A stretch of 64,000 bases of DNA from the NCBI GenBank assembly GCA_030429495.1, contig JAUIFH010000002.1, positions 1-64,000 on the forward strand, read 5' to 3'. A program made the translations under genes and the position numbers. Shown one piece after another: positions 1 through 8,612 of this stretch. Origin of the DNA: Alphaproteobacteria bacterium. GTDB lineage: Bacteria; Pseudomonadota; Alphaproteobacteria; Rhodobacterales; Rhodobacteraceae. A model generated the notes under the pieces. It did not search any database. It was not told the origin of the DNA and was given only the letters and a program-made list of their open reading frames with translations. Every line of letters starts with the position of its first letter. Within the stretch, counting starts at the first letter, position 1.

Positions 1-1512
<1,512 letters not shown>

Positions 1513-1578
1513 CAGCAGAAGCTAGACTTCTCTGGTCAAAAAGCGGCTTGGACCGTTGATTGTTGTGCTTCTTTCTCG

Positions 1579-1695
1579 GTTTGGTGGTCATAGCGACGGC
1601 TAAACACCCGATCCCATCCCGAACTCGGCCGTTAAGGGCCGTCACGCCAATGGTACTGCGTCTTAAGACGTGGGAGAGTAGGTCACCGCCAAACC
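1579..1695 (+). rRNA. rrf: 5S ribosomal RNA
   Basis: The gene lies about 65 bases after the 23S end. The 5' strand TTTGGTGGTCATAGCGA and the 3' strand GGTCACCGCCAAA pair to form the terminal helix I. The internal motif CACCCGATCCCATCCCGAAC is the classic 5S loop B/C sequence, and GGGAGAGTAGGTC belongs to the loop E arm. The length of about 117 nt is normal. The exact ends are read from the helix and may be off by one to three bases. Confidence 0.95.
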
Positions 1696-1768
1696 TAGTA
1701 AGAAGCACGAAAGTATCTCTCTTCGATGTGGCCCCATACAATTGTCGATTGTTCCGGGCCGGAATTGG

Positions 1769-1845
<77 letters not shown>

Positions 1846-1872
1846 AAATAAACAAACAAATCAAATAGATAG

Positions 1873-1896
1873 AACCCGATGCAAACCGTCGGGCTT
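1873..1896 (+). terminator. possible terminator hairpin after the rrn operon
   Basis: CCCGA at 1875-1879 can pair with TCGGG at 1889-1893 across a 9-nt loop, and outer bases add a little more. It lies about 30 bases after tRNA-fMet, behind an A-rich stretch. The downstream side is only modestly T-rich (CTTCCTG), so a strong intrinsic terminator is not certain. Confidence 0.4.
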
Positions 1897-1985
1897 CCTG
1901 CGTTGCAGTTCTTGTCAACGCCGAGTCAACGTTTTGCGAGCCCCCCTGCGCCCGTGCTTCCGATCTTCCGCCAGGGCCGAGCCGA

Positions 1986-2201
1986 TCATCCCGGAAGGTC
2001 ATCGCGAAGCCGGTCCATCTGGTGCGCGAAGGATGGCGCAATGAGACTCATCGTTGCCTTCTTCGGCGCGCCTGCCGTCAGTTTGGCAATCACGGTGCTG
2101 GTCCCGGCGTAGCTTTCTCGCAGCGGGTCCTTCCAGTCGCGATCCGCGATGAGTTTCGACATCGAAGACGTGTCAAAGTCCAGGAGCTGGGTTGCGGTCA
2201 A
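1986..2201 (-). CDS. small unassigned reading frame, possibly a gene remnant
   Basis: This 71-codon frame would start at a TTG and matches no family I recognise. Its only support is position. It lies about 50 bases downstream of a MerR-type promoter that reads into it (2250-2280), where a metal-resistance gene would be expected. It may be the left-over 3' piece of a damaged gene, or chance. The rest of 1897-2249 shows no other credible gene. Confidence 0.25.
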   Translation of the reverse strand: MTATQLLDFDTSSMSKLIADRDWKDPLRESYAGTSTVIAKLTAGAPKKATMSLIAPSFAHQMDRLRDDLPG

Positions 2202-2249
2202 GTGACGGTCGACGGGGCCAGGGGTGTCTGCTCGAATCGTTTGCGGGGA

Positions 2250-2280
2250 AATGTGGCCTCTACAGTGATTGTAGCTTCAA
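2250..2280 (-). promoter_or_regulatory. MerR-family type promoter/operator reading leftward
   Basis: On the minus strand a -35 box TTGAAG (2275-2280) is followed by a 19-bp spacer and a weak -10 box CACATT (2250-2255). Inside the spacer lies the dyad CTACAGTGATTGTAG (2260-2274). The unusually long 19-bp spacer with a central dyad is the hallmark of MerR-activated promoters. The dyad closely resembles the one upstream of the MerR gene at 3066-3082, so the same regulator could bind both. The gene it once drove appears lost or reduced to the small frame at 1986-2201. Confidence 0.6.
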
Positions 2281-2289
2281 GCTTTTTCC

Positions 2290-2637
2290 TCATGCGCCGC
2301 GCGGAGCAGCAAGGATAATCGCAGCGCCCACAAGGCAGATAGCGGTTCCGAGCATATCCCACCTGTCCGGCCTGTGTCCTTCCGCCAACCACATCCACAG
2401 TACCGAAGTCGCGATATAGACCCCGCCATAAGCTGCGAAGGCACGGCCTGCTGCAACAGTCTCGACCTGAGCGAGCAGCCATCCGAAAACCACCAAAGCG
2501 GCTATGCCGGGCACGATCCAAAGTGCGGAGGCCCCGAGGCGCCACCAGACCCAGATGGCGAAGCACCCGGCGATTTCGGCCACGGCCGCGAGCGGATAAG
2601 CGAGCGCCGCCGGCATTTCAGGCGCCGATCTCTTCAT
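2290..2637 (-). CDS. ynfA: YnfA-family (UPF0060) small membrane protein
   Basis: The product has 115 aa and four predicted membrane helices. The motif [16 protein letters not shown] and the ending GAAIILAAP match the YnfA/UPF0060 family, which is related in fold to small multidrug resistance exporters. The length is normal for the family (about 108-115 aa). The start codon overlaps the last 20 bases of the upstream merR-like gene, so the two are almost certainly co-transcribed and translationally coupled. A role in export of metals or cationic toxins is inferred from this pairing; no substrate can be read from the sequence. Confidence 0.85.
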   Translation of the reverse strand: MKRSAPEMPAALAYPLAAVAEIAGCFAIWVWWRLGASALWIVPGIAALVVFGWLLAQVETVAAGRAFAAYGGVYIATSVLWMWLAEGHRPDRWDMLGTAICLVGAAIILAAPRGA

Positions 2638-3046
2638 GATCGGTCAGGCATTCGGAATGATCACGCAGCACTTCGAGCACCCGGCAATCGGAAGTCTGTC
2701 CGCCGCTGCACTCATGCACCATCCGCTTCAATTCCGTCCGCAGCGCCTCTAGCCGCGCCAATCGCTGCTCTACTTGCTTAAGCTGTCGACGGGCGATTGC
2801 ATCCGCCTCTGCGCAGGACTTTCCTGGATGATCGCTGAGGTCGAGCAGTTCACGGATCGTGTCCAACGAGAACCCCAGTTGCCGCGCGTGCCGGACAAAT
2901 GACAATCGGTCGAGTTCGGCATTGCCATAGCGCCGCTGCCCGCCTTCGGTCCTGCCGGGCTCCGGCATAAGCCCGATCTGCTCGTAATACCGGATGGTCT
3001 GAACTTTCGTTCCGGTCTTTTTCGCCAGCGTCCCAATCGTCAGCAC
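2618..3046 (-). CDS. MerR-family metal-responsive regulator (ZntR/CadR/PbrR-like)
   Basis: This is a 142-aa activator-type regulator. The N-terminal winged helix shows [14 protein letters not shown] and [15 protein letters not shown] (residues about 18-52), followed by the MerR dimerisation helix. Cysteines at 78, 113, 121 and 133 fit the Zn/Cd/Pb-sensing branch: a Cys near 78 and a C-terminal cysteine loop. CueR has only two loop cysteines. It heads a two-gene operon with ynfA. A 17-bp dyad just upstream (3066-3082) suggests autoregulation. Similar dyads before the zntA-like ATPase (11019-11033) make it the best candidate regulator for that gene. Confidence 0.85.
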   Translation of the reverse strand: MLTIGTLAKKTGTKVQTIRYYEQIGLMPEPGRTEGGQRRYGNAELDRLSFVRHARQLGFSLDTIRELLDLSDHPGKSCAEADAIARRQLKQVEQRLARLEALRTELKRMVHECSGGQTSDCRVLEVLRDHSECLTDHEEIGA

Positions 3047-3065
3047 TTGCAGGCTCTCTACATTA

Positions 3066-3082
3066 ACTACAGTGAGTGTAGT
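3066..3082 (-). promoter_or_regulatory. MerR-type operator upstream of merR-ynfA
   Basis: The dyad ACTACAGTGAGTGTAGT (arms ACTAC/GTAGT) lies 20 bases before the merR start. On the minus strand it sits between TTAAAA and a poor -10 candidate, close to the 19-bp spacing expected of MerR-type promoters. It shares CTACAGTGA with the operator at 2260-2274. Confidence 0.6.
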
Positions 3083-3188
3083 TTTAAGCAGCGCGCATCA
3101 CAAGGTGCACCTGACATTCATAGATCGGCGATTGAAAGCCGATCTATGATAATGACGCTTGAACCTGCGGTAGTTAGAGGTTGAGTGA

Positions 3189-3647
3189 TCACGTCTGATT
3201 GAGCTTCTTTTCGAATGCCGCCAAGGTCATGTCGCTCACGTGATGCTCAATTCCCTCCGCGTCGCGTTCCGCGATCTCCTCATCGATACCCAGGCTCATG
3301 AGGAACGCCACGACGATCCTGTGGCGCCGCCGACAGGCCTCCGCCAGCTCCTGCCCGGCATCGGTCAGGAATATGGCGCGGTAGGGTTCTCGTCGGACCA
3401 GTCCCGCAGTCTTGAGCCGCGAGATATTCTTGGTGACGGTCGGCGGTTTCACTCCAAGCCGCTCGGCGATGTCGACCGGTCGAGCCTCTCCGCGTGTCTC
3501 GATCAGTTCCGCGATTAACTCGACGTAATCCTCCGCCACCTCGCTCTCGTGCGCCTGACGCACGGTCGCAAACCCCTCGGCCTGCGCCTCGGGAGCCCTG
3601 TCGACAGCTTCGAACGGTTCACGTCCATGTGACTGCGGCTTTGTCAT
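3189..3647 (-). CDS. mntR: manganese-responsive transcriptional regulator MntR
   Basis: This is a 152-aa DtxR/MntR-family repressor. The order is as in E. coli MntR: an N-terminal extension, a winged helix (EDYVELIAELIETRGEARPV, then ERLGVKPPTVTKNISRLK), and the dimerisation part RRRHRIVVAFLMSLGIDEEI ... AERDAEGIEHHVSDMTLAAF, which carries the metal-binding Asp/Glu/His residues. The frame is open further upstream and offers an ATG at 3713, but that codon lies inside the palindromic operator. The ATG at 3647 gives the family length and is preferred. It is divergent from the di-heme cytochrome gene, with the operator between. Confidence 0.9.
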   Translation of the reverse strand: MTKPQSHGREPFEAVDRAPEAQAEGFATVRQAHESEVAEDYVELIAELIETRGEARPVDIAERLGVKPPTVTKNISRLKTAGLVRREPYRAIFLTDAGQELAEACRRRHRIVVAFLMSLGIDEEIAERDAEGIEHHVSDMTLAAFEKKLNQT

Positions 3648-3702
3648 ATCCGGACTTTGCAGCGAGTCCGCGGGATTGACAACTTGTTTGCTTAGGATAG
3701 AT

Positions 3703-3722
3703 AAGTTAGCCATGTCTAACTT
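3703..3722. promoter_or_regulatory. putative MntR box between mntR and the di-heme cytochrome operon
   Basis: The 20-bp palindrome AAGTTAGCCATGTCTAACTT has a single mismatched pair (3710/3715). It sits 15 bases before the start of the rightward gene at 3738 and about 55 bases before the mntR start. Binding here could block both promoters at once. Assignment to MntR is inferred from its position next to mntR and from the general form of MntR sites, which are inverted repeats of about 20 bp. Confidence 0.75.
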
Positions 3723-3737
3723 TAGGCACTGGAGGAC

Positions 3738-5621
3738 GTGGTGATACGAAATTTCGTGAGAGTGGTGCTCGCCACGTTTGCAACTGTGCTCATATTCACC
3801 GGACCGGTTGCAGCGACGCCAGCCAAGGAGGCCCCCTGGCTTCCCGAGGCGGCGGCCTACCGGCTGACGCTCTTTCTGGGTAATCTCGAGCCACTGCCTT
3901 GGAACGAAGTCGAGACCGCATGGACCGAACCCTACAGTGGCTCGGAATTCTCGAGCGGTGCGCTGGACTGGCTGGACCACGAAAGCGATGTCGAGCCCGA
4001 CGCTCTTCTGAACGCGATTATGCGGAAGGACCGGCAGGAGGTCTTCGCCGAGACGACGCGGCTCATCGCGCTCAGGATCGAAGAGGAACTGGACCGGGCT
4101 CTCGCGGCCGAAGAGCCTGCGGCAGCACAGCAGGCCGTGCGAACGGCACGCGAACTCTATCGTTCGTTTGAGGACGGAGTCGCGGCCGCCGATCCAGAGG
4201 CTGCGAGGCGGCTCGGCCTAGCCTGGCTGGAATTGAACAGCAGTACGGGTTCCGCCGGCGTCCTCGGCGCGGGTGCCACATCCGCCGACCGCGACACGAT
4301 GGTGGCCGCGCGCAGTGTCATCTCCACCTATCTCGCGGGGAACTACCTCATCGATGATTTTGCTCCGCGTCGGACGCTCAGCGCCTTACCGGAAACCGCC
4401 GTCCTCCGTAGCCGCACCGTCGAAGTGCCGCCCAGCCTGCCGCCGGGATCCGACATCTTCGATCAGGATCCCCTACCGCTGCTCGTTCTCAACTTCGAGG
4501 AGCAGGGCATCGAAGAGACCGAGCTGCCGCTGGTGGCTTACGGCGACATGCTGTTCGACAGCGCGCAAATCTTCGGAAGCCCGGCGCAGAATCTTGGGAT
4601 CGCCTGCTCGACCTGTCACAACCGCTCTGACGTCAACCAGCGACTCTTCATTCCGGGTGCCAGCCACCAACCGGGTGCGATCGATGTGGATGGCGCCTTT
4701 TTCAACCCGATCTTCAATGACCGGCGCGACGACCCGCTCGACATTCCGAGTCTGCGCGGTCTGCGCTTTACCGGGCCTTATGGCCGCGATGGTCGATTCG
4801 CCTCCCTGCGCGACTTCACCCGCAACGTGATCGTCAACGAGTTCGGCGGCACGGAGCCGACGCCCTTCATGCTGGACGCGCTGGTCGCCTACATGCTGGA
4901 ATTCGACTTTCTGCCCAACTCCATGCTGACGACCAATGGCCGCTTGACTAACGCTGGCCCTGTGGCTGCGCAGCGTGGCGAAGCGATCTTCAACCGGCCT
5001 TTCGCGGGGCTGGACGACCGCTCCTGCGCCAGCTGCCACGTCCCGGGCGCCAACTTCCTCGACCGGCAGGCACACGACATCGGCTCCGTCGCGCCGGCCT
5101 ACGAGGGCGCCCGCACCGGTGCGATGGACACCCCGACGCTGCTCGGAACCGCCTACACTGCACCCTATTTTCATGACGGATCGCTGCCGACCCTGGCCGC
5201 TGTCGTGGACTGGTTCGACGAGACGAAATCGCTCGGACTGTCCGAGGCGGAACGGGCCGACCTGACTGCCTATCTCGAGACCGTGGGCGCGGCGGACGAA
5301 CCCTATGAAGCCTTTGACACCGAGAACACCGCCTTCCGGCTGGCATTCTCCGAACTGACGACCTTCGCCTCGACTTTGGACACGCTACTGCCCCGGCGCG
5401 ATGCGGAGCATATCCTGCTCCTGACCGACACCGTCGCCGCGGACCTATCGGCGGACGCCAGTACCATGTCGAACCTCACCGCACGGCCCGACGTCTACGC
5501 GCTGGCGGAGCGGCTGGCCGAGGTCGGCGCTGCCGTGCGTGACGAGGACTGGGCAGCGGCCGAAGCAAGCTGGACCGCGTTCAAATCCGAGGCCGATGCA
5601 ATTGAAGAGAGGGCCTTCTGA
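3738..5621 (+). CDS. secreted di-heme cytochrome c peroxidase/MauG-like protein
   Basis: This 627-aa protein has an N-terminal signal peptide (VVLATFATVLIFTGPVAAT). Residues about 25-240 form a region I do not recognise. A di-heme peroxidase-like part follows, with heme motifs CSTCH (290-294) and CASCH (430-434) and the family signatures SLRGLRFTGPYGRDGRF and DTPTLLGTAYTAPYFHDGS. A helical tail of about 110 residues follows. It probably acts in the periplasm on peroxide or as an oxidase. At the start, the Shine-Dalgarno GGAGGA (3731-3736) is only one base from the GTG at 3738, so the next GTG (3741) may be used. The stop overlaps the next start (TGATG). The upstream MntR box suggests expression under manganese shortage. 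Confidence 0.85.
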   Translation: MVIRNFVRVVLATFATVLIFTGPVAATPAKEAPWLPEAAAYRLTLFLGNLEPLPWNEVETAWTEPYSGSEFSSGALDWLDHESDVEPDALLNAIMRKDRQEVFAETTRLIALRIEEELDRALAAEEPAAAQQAVRTARELYRSFEDGVAAADPEAARRLGLAWLELNSSTGSAGVLGAGATSADRDTMVAARSVISTYLAGNYLIDDFAPRRTLSALPETAVLRSRTVEVPPSLPPGSDIFDQDPLPLLVLNFEEQGIEETELPLVAYGDMLFDSAQIFGSPAQNLGIACSTCHNRSDVNQRLFIPGASHQPGAIDVDGAFFNPIFNDRRDDPLDIPSLRGLRFTGPYGRDGRFASLRDFTRNVIVNEFGGTEPTPFMLDALVAYMLEFDFLPNSMLTTNGRLTNAGPVAAQRGEAIFNRPFAGLDDRSCASCHVPGANFLDRQAHDIGSVAPAYEGARTGAMDTPTLLGTAYTAPYFHDGSLPTLAAVVDWFDETKSLGLSEAERADLTAYLETVGAADEPYEAFDTENTAFRLAFSELTTFASTLDTLLPRRDAEHILLLTDTVAADLSADASTMSNLTARPDVYALAERLAEVGAAVRDEDWAAAEASWTAFKSEADAIEERAF

Positions 5622-6496
5622 TGGCGATCCACCTGAACCGCAGAACGGTCCTGATCCTGGGTGGCGCAAGCGCAGTGACCCTGGCGACCCCGCTCGCCGC
5701 GCAGGATGACAGATTGCGCCTCGCCTTCATCCCGCAGGAGAACCCGGAGAAGCTGCTGGGCGATATCGAAGCCATCACCGGCTGGCTGGCCAGTGAGATC
5801 GGCGTCCGCGTCGAAGGATTCGTCACCATCGACCATGCGGCGGCGGTCGAGGCGCTGCGGAACCGCGACGCGGACATCTCCTTCATGGGCGCGCTGCCCT
5901 TCGTTCTGGCCGAGGCCGAGATCGGTGCCGTCCCGCTCCTGTCCGAGGTCTACCGCGACGCGCCGAGTTACACGGGCCGTATCTTCGTGCGCCGAGATAG
6001 TGGCATCAGCTCGCTCGCTGACCTGCGCGGGCGCAACATCGCATTCGCCGATCCGATCTCGGAATCGGGCTATCTCTATCCGCTCGCCGAATTCGTAGAG
6101 GCCGGGCTGATTGAGAGTCCCGGGGAGGCGGAGGCATTCTTCGGCCGCGTCTTCTTCGCGGGTGGCTACCAGCAGGCGATGCAGGCGATGGCCGAGGGTC
6201 TGGTCGATGCCGCGGGCGCCAGCCAGTATGCCGACTTGCTTCTGACCCCGGCGCAGCAGGCAGAGGTGATCTGGATCGCGGAAAGCGAGCCGATCCCGAG
6301 CCACTTGGTGATCGCGCGCCCGGGGCTTGGCGCTGACCTGCAGGATCGGTTCGTCGACGCGATGCTGCGGCTCAACGCGCCGGAGAACCGCGACAAACTG
6401 CGTTACCTCTACGGCCCGGATGGCTATGTCAGGGCCGATTCCACTGCCTATGACGGCGTGCGCGAGATGGCGCGGCGATACGGGCTACTGGGATGA
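5621..6496 (+). CDS. PhnD-like ABC transporter substrate-binding protein
   Basis: This 291-aa periplasmic protein starts with a twin-arginine-like signal (NRRTVLILGGASAVTLATPLAA). The body LRLAFIPQENPEKLL, then RNRDADISFMGALPFVLAE and LADLRGRNIAFADPISESGY, is the phosphate/phosphite/phosphonate-binding (PhnD) fold. The family binds oxyanions such as phosphonate or phosphite, but members with other ligands exist. Neighbouring genes do not include C-P lyase or phosphite dehydrogenase. The start overlaps the previous stop by one base and the end overlaps the ATPase gene by four, so four genes form one translationally coupled operon. Confidence 0.82.
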   Translation: MAIHLNRRTVLILGGASAVTLATPLAAQDDRLRLAFIPQENPEKLLGDIEAITGWLASEIGVRVEGFVTIDHAAAVEALRNRDADISFMGALPFVLAEAEIGAVPLLSEVYRDAPSYTGRIFVRRDSGISSLADLRGRNIAFADPISESGYLYPLAEFVEAGLIESPGEAEAFFGRVFFAGGYQQAMQAMAEGLVDAAGASQYADLLLTPAQQAEVIWIAESEPIPSHLVIARPGLGADLQDRFVDAMLRLNAPENRDKLRYLYGPDGYVRADSTAYDGVREMARRYGLLG

Positions 6497-7275
6497 GTGC
6501 CGCCGCGCAGATCGACGATCTTAGCTTTTCCCATTCGGGCGCCGACCTTCCGGCGCTGGAGCGGGTGTCGCTGCTTGTCCCGGCCGGCGAAAGCATCGCT
6601 CTGCTCGGCCCGTCCGGGGCGGGAAAAACGACGCTCCTGACACTGCTCGACGGCAGGCTCCGGGGCTGGCGCGGGCGGGTTTCGGTTCTGGGTGCGTCGC
6701 TCGATCCAGATCAACCGCCGCCGCGCGTGCGCCGCCCGGATACAGGCTTCGTGTTTCAGGAATTCGCCCTGGTGGAGCGTTCGTCGGTTCTGCGCAATGT
6801 CCTCAACGGCCGTCTGGGACGAATGTCACCACTCCGCGCCTTGCTGGGGTCGCCGACCTCGCACGATCTGGAGATTGCGCGCAGAGCGCTCAGCGATTGC
6901 GACATTTCCGATCTTGCCGAGCGCAGGGCCGACAGCCTCAGCGGCGGGCAACGGCAGCGCGTTGCCATCGCGCGCTGCCTGGCGCAGGAGCCGCGGCTGA
7001 TCCTTGCCGACGAGCCGGTGAGCAATCTCGACCCCGCACGCGCAGGCGAAATCCTGTCGCTGCTGACCGGCGCGGCGCGCGTGCGCGGGGCGACGGCGCT
7101 GTTTTCATCGCACCAGCCCGACCTGGCGCGGCGTTTCGCGCAGCGCATCGTCGGCATGCGTGGCGGGCGGATCGTCTTCGACGTCCCGACCTCCGAGTTG
7201 AACGAGGATGCGACAGCGGAACTCTATCGGGAGGCAGAGCCAATGCCCGGTAGCGGACTCAGGGTGGTGTCCTGA
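6493..7275 (+). CDS. PhnC-like ABC transporter ATP-binding protein
   Basis: This 260-aa ATPase has a Walker A GPSGAGKT (residues about 36-43), a Q-loop in TGFVFQEFALV, the signature LSGGQRQRVAIARCLAQ, a Walker B LILADEP and an H-loop in FSSHQPD. It would sit on the cytoplasmic face and power the permease encoded next. ATGA overlaps at the 5' end and TGATG at the 3' end show coupling with the substrate-binding protein and permease. The length and order (binding protein, ATPase, permease) match PhnDCE-type transporters. Confidence 0.87.
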   Translation: MSAAAQIDDLSFSHSGADLPALERVSLLVPAGESIALLGPSGAGKTTLLTLLDGRLRGWRGRVSVLGASLDPDQPPPRVRRPDTGFVFQEFALVERSSVLRNVLNGRLGRMSPLRALLGSPTSHDLEIARRALSDCDISDLAERRADSLSGGQRQRVAIARCLAQEPRLILADEPVSNLDPARAGEILSLLTGAARVRGATALFSSHQPDLARRFAQRIVGMRGGRIVFDVPTSELNEDATAELYREAEPMPGSGLRVVS

Positions 7276-8033
7276 TGCGGTTTCGCAGGTTCGGCAGCTT
7301 CGCGACCAGCGCGCTGATTGCAGGTGCGATTCTGTGGTCCTTCGCCACGACTGACGTCGAGTTGTCGCGCCTCATGTCGGCCGGTCCGCGGATCGCCGAT
7401 TTCCTCGGCCGGATGTTCCCGCCCGACCCGACGGTGGTGGCTGAGATCAAGAAGGGCAGCGCGGAAACGCTGAGGATCGCGATCCTCGGTTCCCTCGGCG
7501 CGGTGATCCTGTCGGTCCCGCTCGGCATTCTCGCGTCCGAGACGATGGTATCGCCTGCGCTCTACCGGCCGGTTCGAATGCTGCTTGCCTTCATCCGGGC
7601 GATTCCGCTGATCCTGGTGGCCATGCTCATGGTGGGCGCTGTCGGCCTCGGTCCGCTGCCCGGCATCATAGCGGTCGCGTTTCATGCGACGGGGATGCTC
7701 GCCAAATTCTATGCCGAGGCGATCGACGGTGTGTCCCGCGCGCCGATCGCCGCGCTGGAAAGCGCGGGCGCCGGACCGCTCGCGCGGCTCAGATACGCGA
7801 TCTGGCCGCAGATGGCGCCGGTCGTCGCCCGGGACACGATCTTCCGGTTCGAGTTGAACCTGCGAGAATCGCTGATCCTCGGCATCGTCGGGGCGGGCGG
7901 GATCGGCTTCTACATCCAGACCTACGTGCGCTCGTTCCAGTATGACAAGGCGGCCAGTGTCACGATTGCCGTTGTCGTCATGGTCATCGCCATCGAGGCG
8001 ATCAACGTCGCGCTGCGTCGTCGCTTTGCCTGA
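7275..8033 (+). CDS. PhnE-like ABC transporter permease
   Basis: This 252-aa inner-membrane permease has about five or six hydrophobic helices. The EAA loop region ESAGAGPLARLRYAIWPQMA (coupling with the ATPase) and ESLILGIVGAGGIGFYIQ are typical of PhnE-type subunits. It is the last gene of the di-heme cytochrome/PhnD/PhnC/PhnE chain and ends three bases before the convergent L,D-transpeptidase gene. The substrate is not revealed by sequence. Placement behind a MntR site suggests uptake of something needed when manganese is scarce. Confidence 0.85.
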   Translation: MRFRRFGSFATSALIAGAILWSFATTDVELSRLMSAGPRIADFLGRMFPPDPTVVAEIKKGSAETLRIAILGSLGAVILSVPLGILASETMVSPALYRPVRMLLAFIRAIPLILVAMLMVGAVGLGPLPGIIAVAFHATGMLAKFYAEAIDGVSRAPIAALESAGAGPLARLRYAIWPQMAPVVARDTIFRFELNLRESLILGIVGAGGIGFYIQTYVRSFQYDKAASVTIAVVVMVIAIEAINVALRRRFA

Positions 8034-8036
8034 TCA

Positions 8037-8549
8037 TCACGCGTAGATGTCGATGGGCGTCCCGTCCCGCACCATCGCGTATATTTCCTCGATCTGTCGG
8101 TCCGTGACCGAGATGCAACCCGCTGTCCAGTCGCGGACATTCATGGGGTCGATCCCGCGCCGCGGACCGCCGTGAATGAAGATGTCCTTCCCGGGAGATC
8201 GGCGTTGTGCCTCCGCGAATGCGATGTCGGCCTCGTTGGGATATGAAATACCGATGGAGAGGTGGAAGAGGCTGTCGGGGTTGCGCCGATCGATCAGGTA
8301 GGAGCCCTCCGGCGTCTTCCCGTCCCCCTCGTACTGCTTGTGACCTTCGGGTGCGAAGCCCAATCCGATGGGATAGGTCCGCAAGACGCCATCCGCACCG
8401 TCAAGGACCAGGAACCGCTGTGACTTGTAGATCCGCAGCCGGGCAACTTCCGGCCCATTATACGACCGGAACTTGCTGGCACAGCCCGACAGGAAGGCGG
8501 CCAATCCACCCAACAGCAAAGTCCGCCGCGGAAATCTGATATTTGTCAC
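8037..8549 (-). CDS. L,D-transpeptidase (YkuD) lipoprotein
   Basis: This 170-aa protein has a lipoprotein signal (RRTLLLGGLAAFLSGC) and a YkuD domain. The catalytic region reads DIFIHGGPRRG ... DWTAGCISVTD, where His and the Cys of AGCIS form the active site of 3-3 peptidoglycan cross-linking or lipoprotein attachment enzymes. It stands between the ABC operon (convergent) and the zntA-like gene, which is upstream on the same strand with a gap of 63 bases. It could therefore be read through from the zntA promoter. Confidence 0.85.
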   Translation of the reverse strand: MTNIRFPRRTLLLGGLAAFLSGCASKFRSYNGPEVARLRIYKSQRFLVLDGADGVLRTYPIGLGFAPEGHKQYEGDGKTPEGSYLIDRRNPDSLFHLSIGISYPNEADIAFAEAQRRSPGKDIFIHGGPRRGIDPMNVRDWTAGCISVTDRQIEEIYAMVRDGTPIDIYA

Positions 8550-8612
8550 TGCTCGAGGCCCCTTATGCGAGGTCTGGTTAATCTCCGACGCTACTCTGCC
8601 AATAACAGCTGA

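Noticed and set aside
3648-3980. N-terminal extension of MntR to 263 aa
   Set aside because: It would run through the operator and the divergent cytochrome gene; the family length needs the start at 3647.
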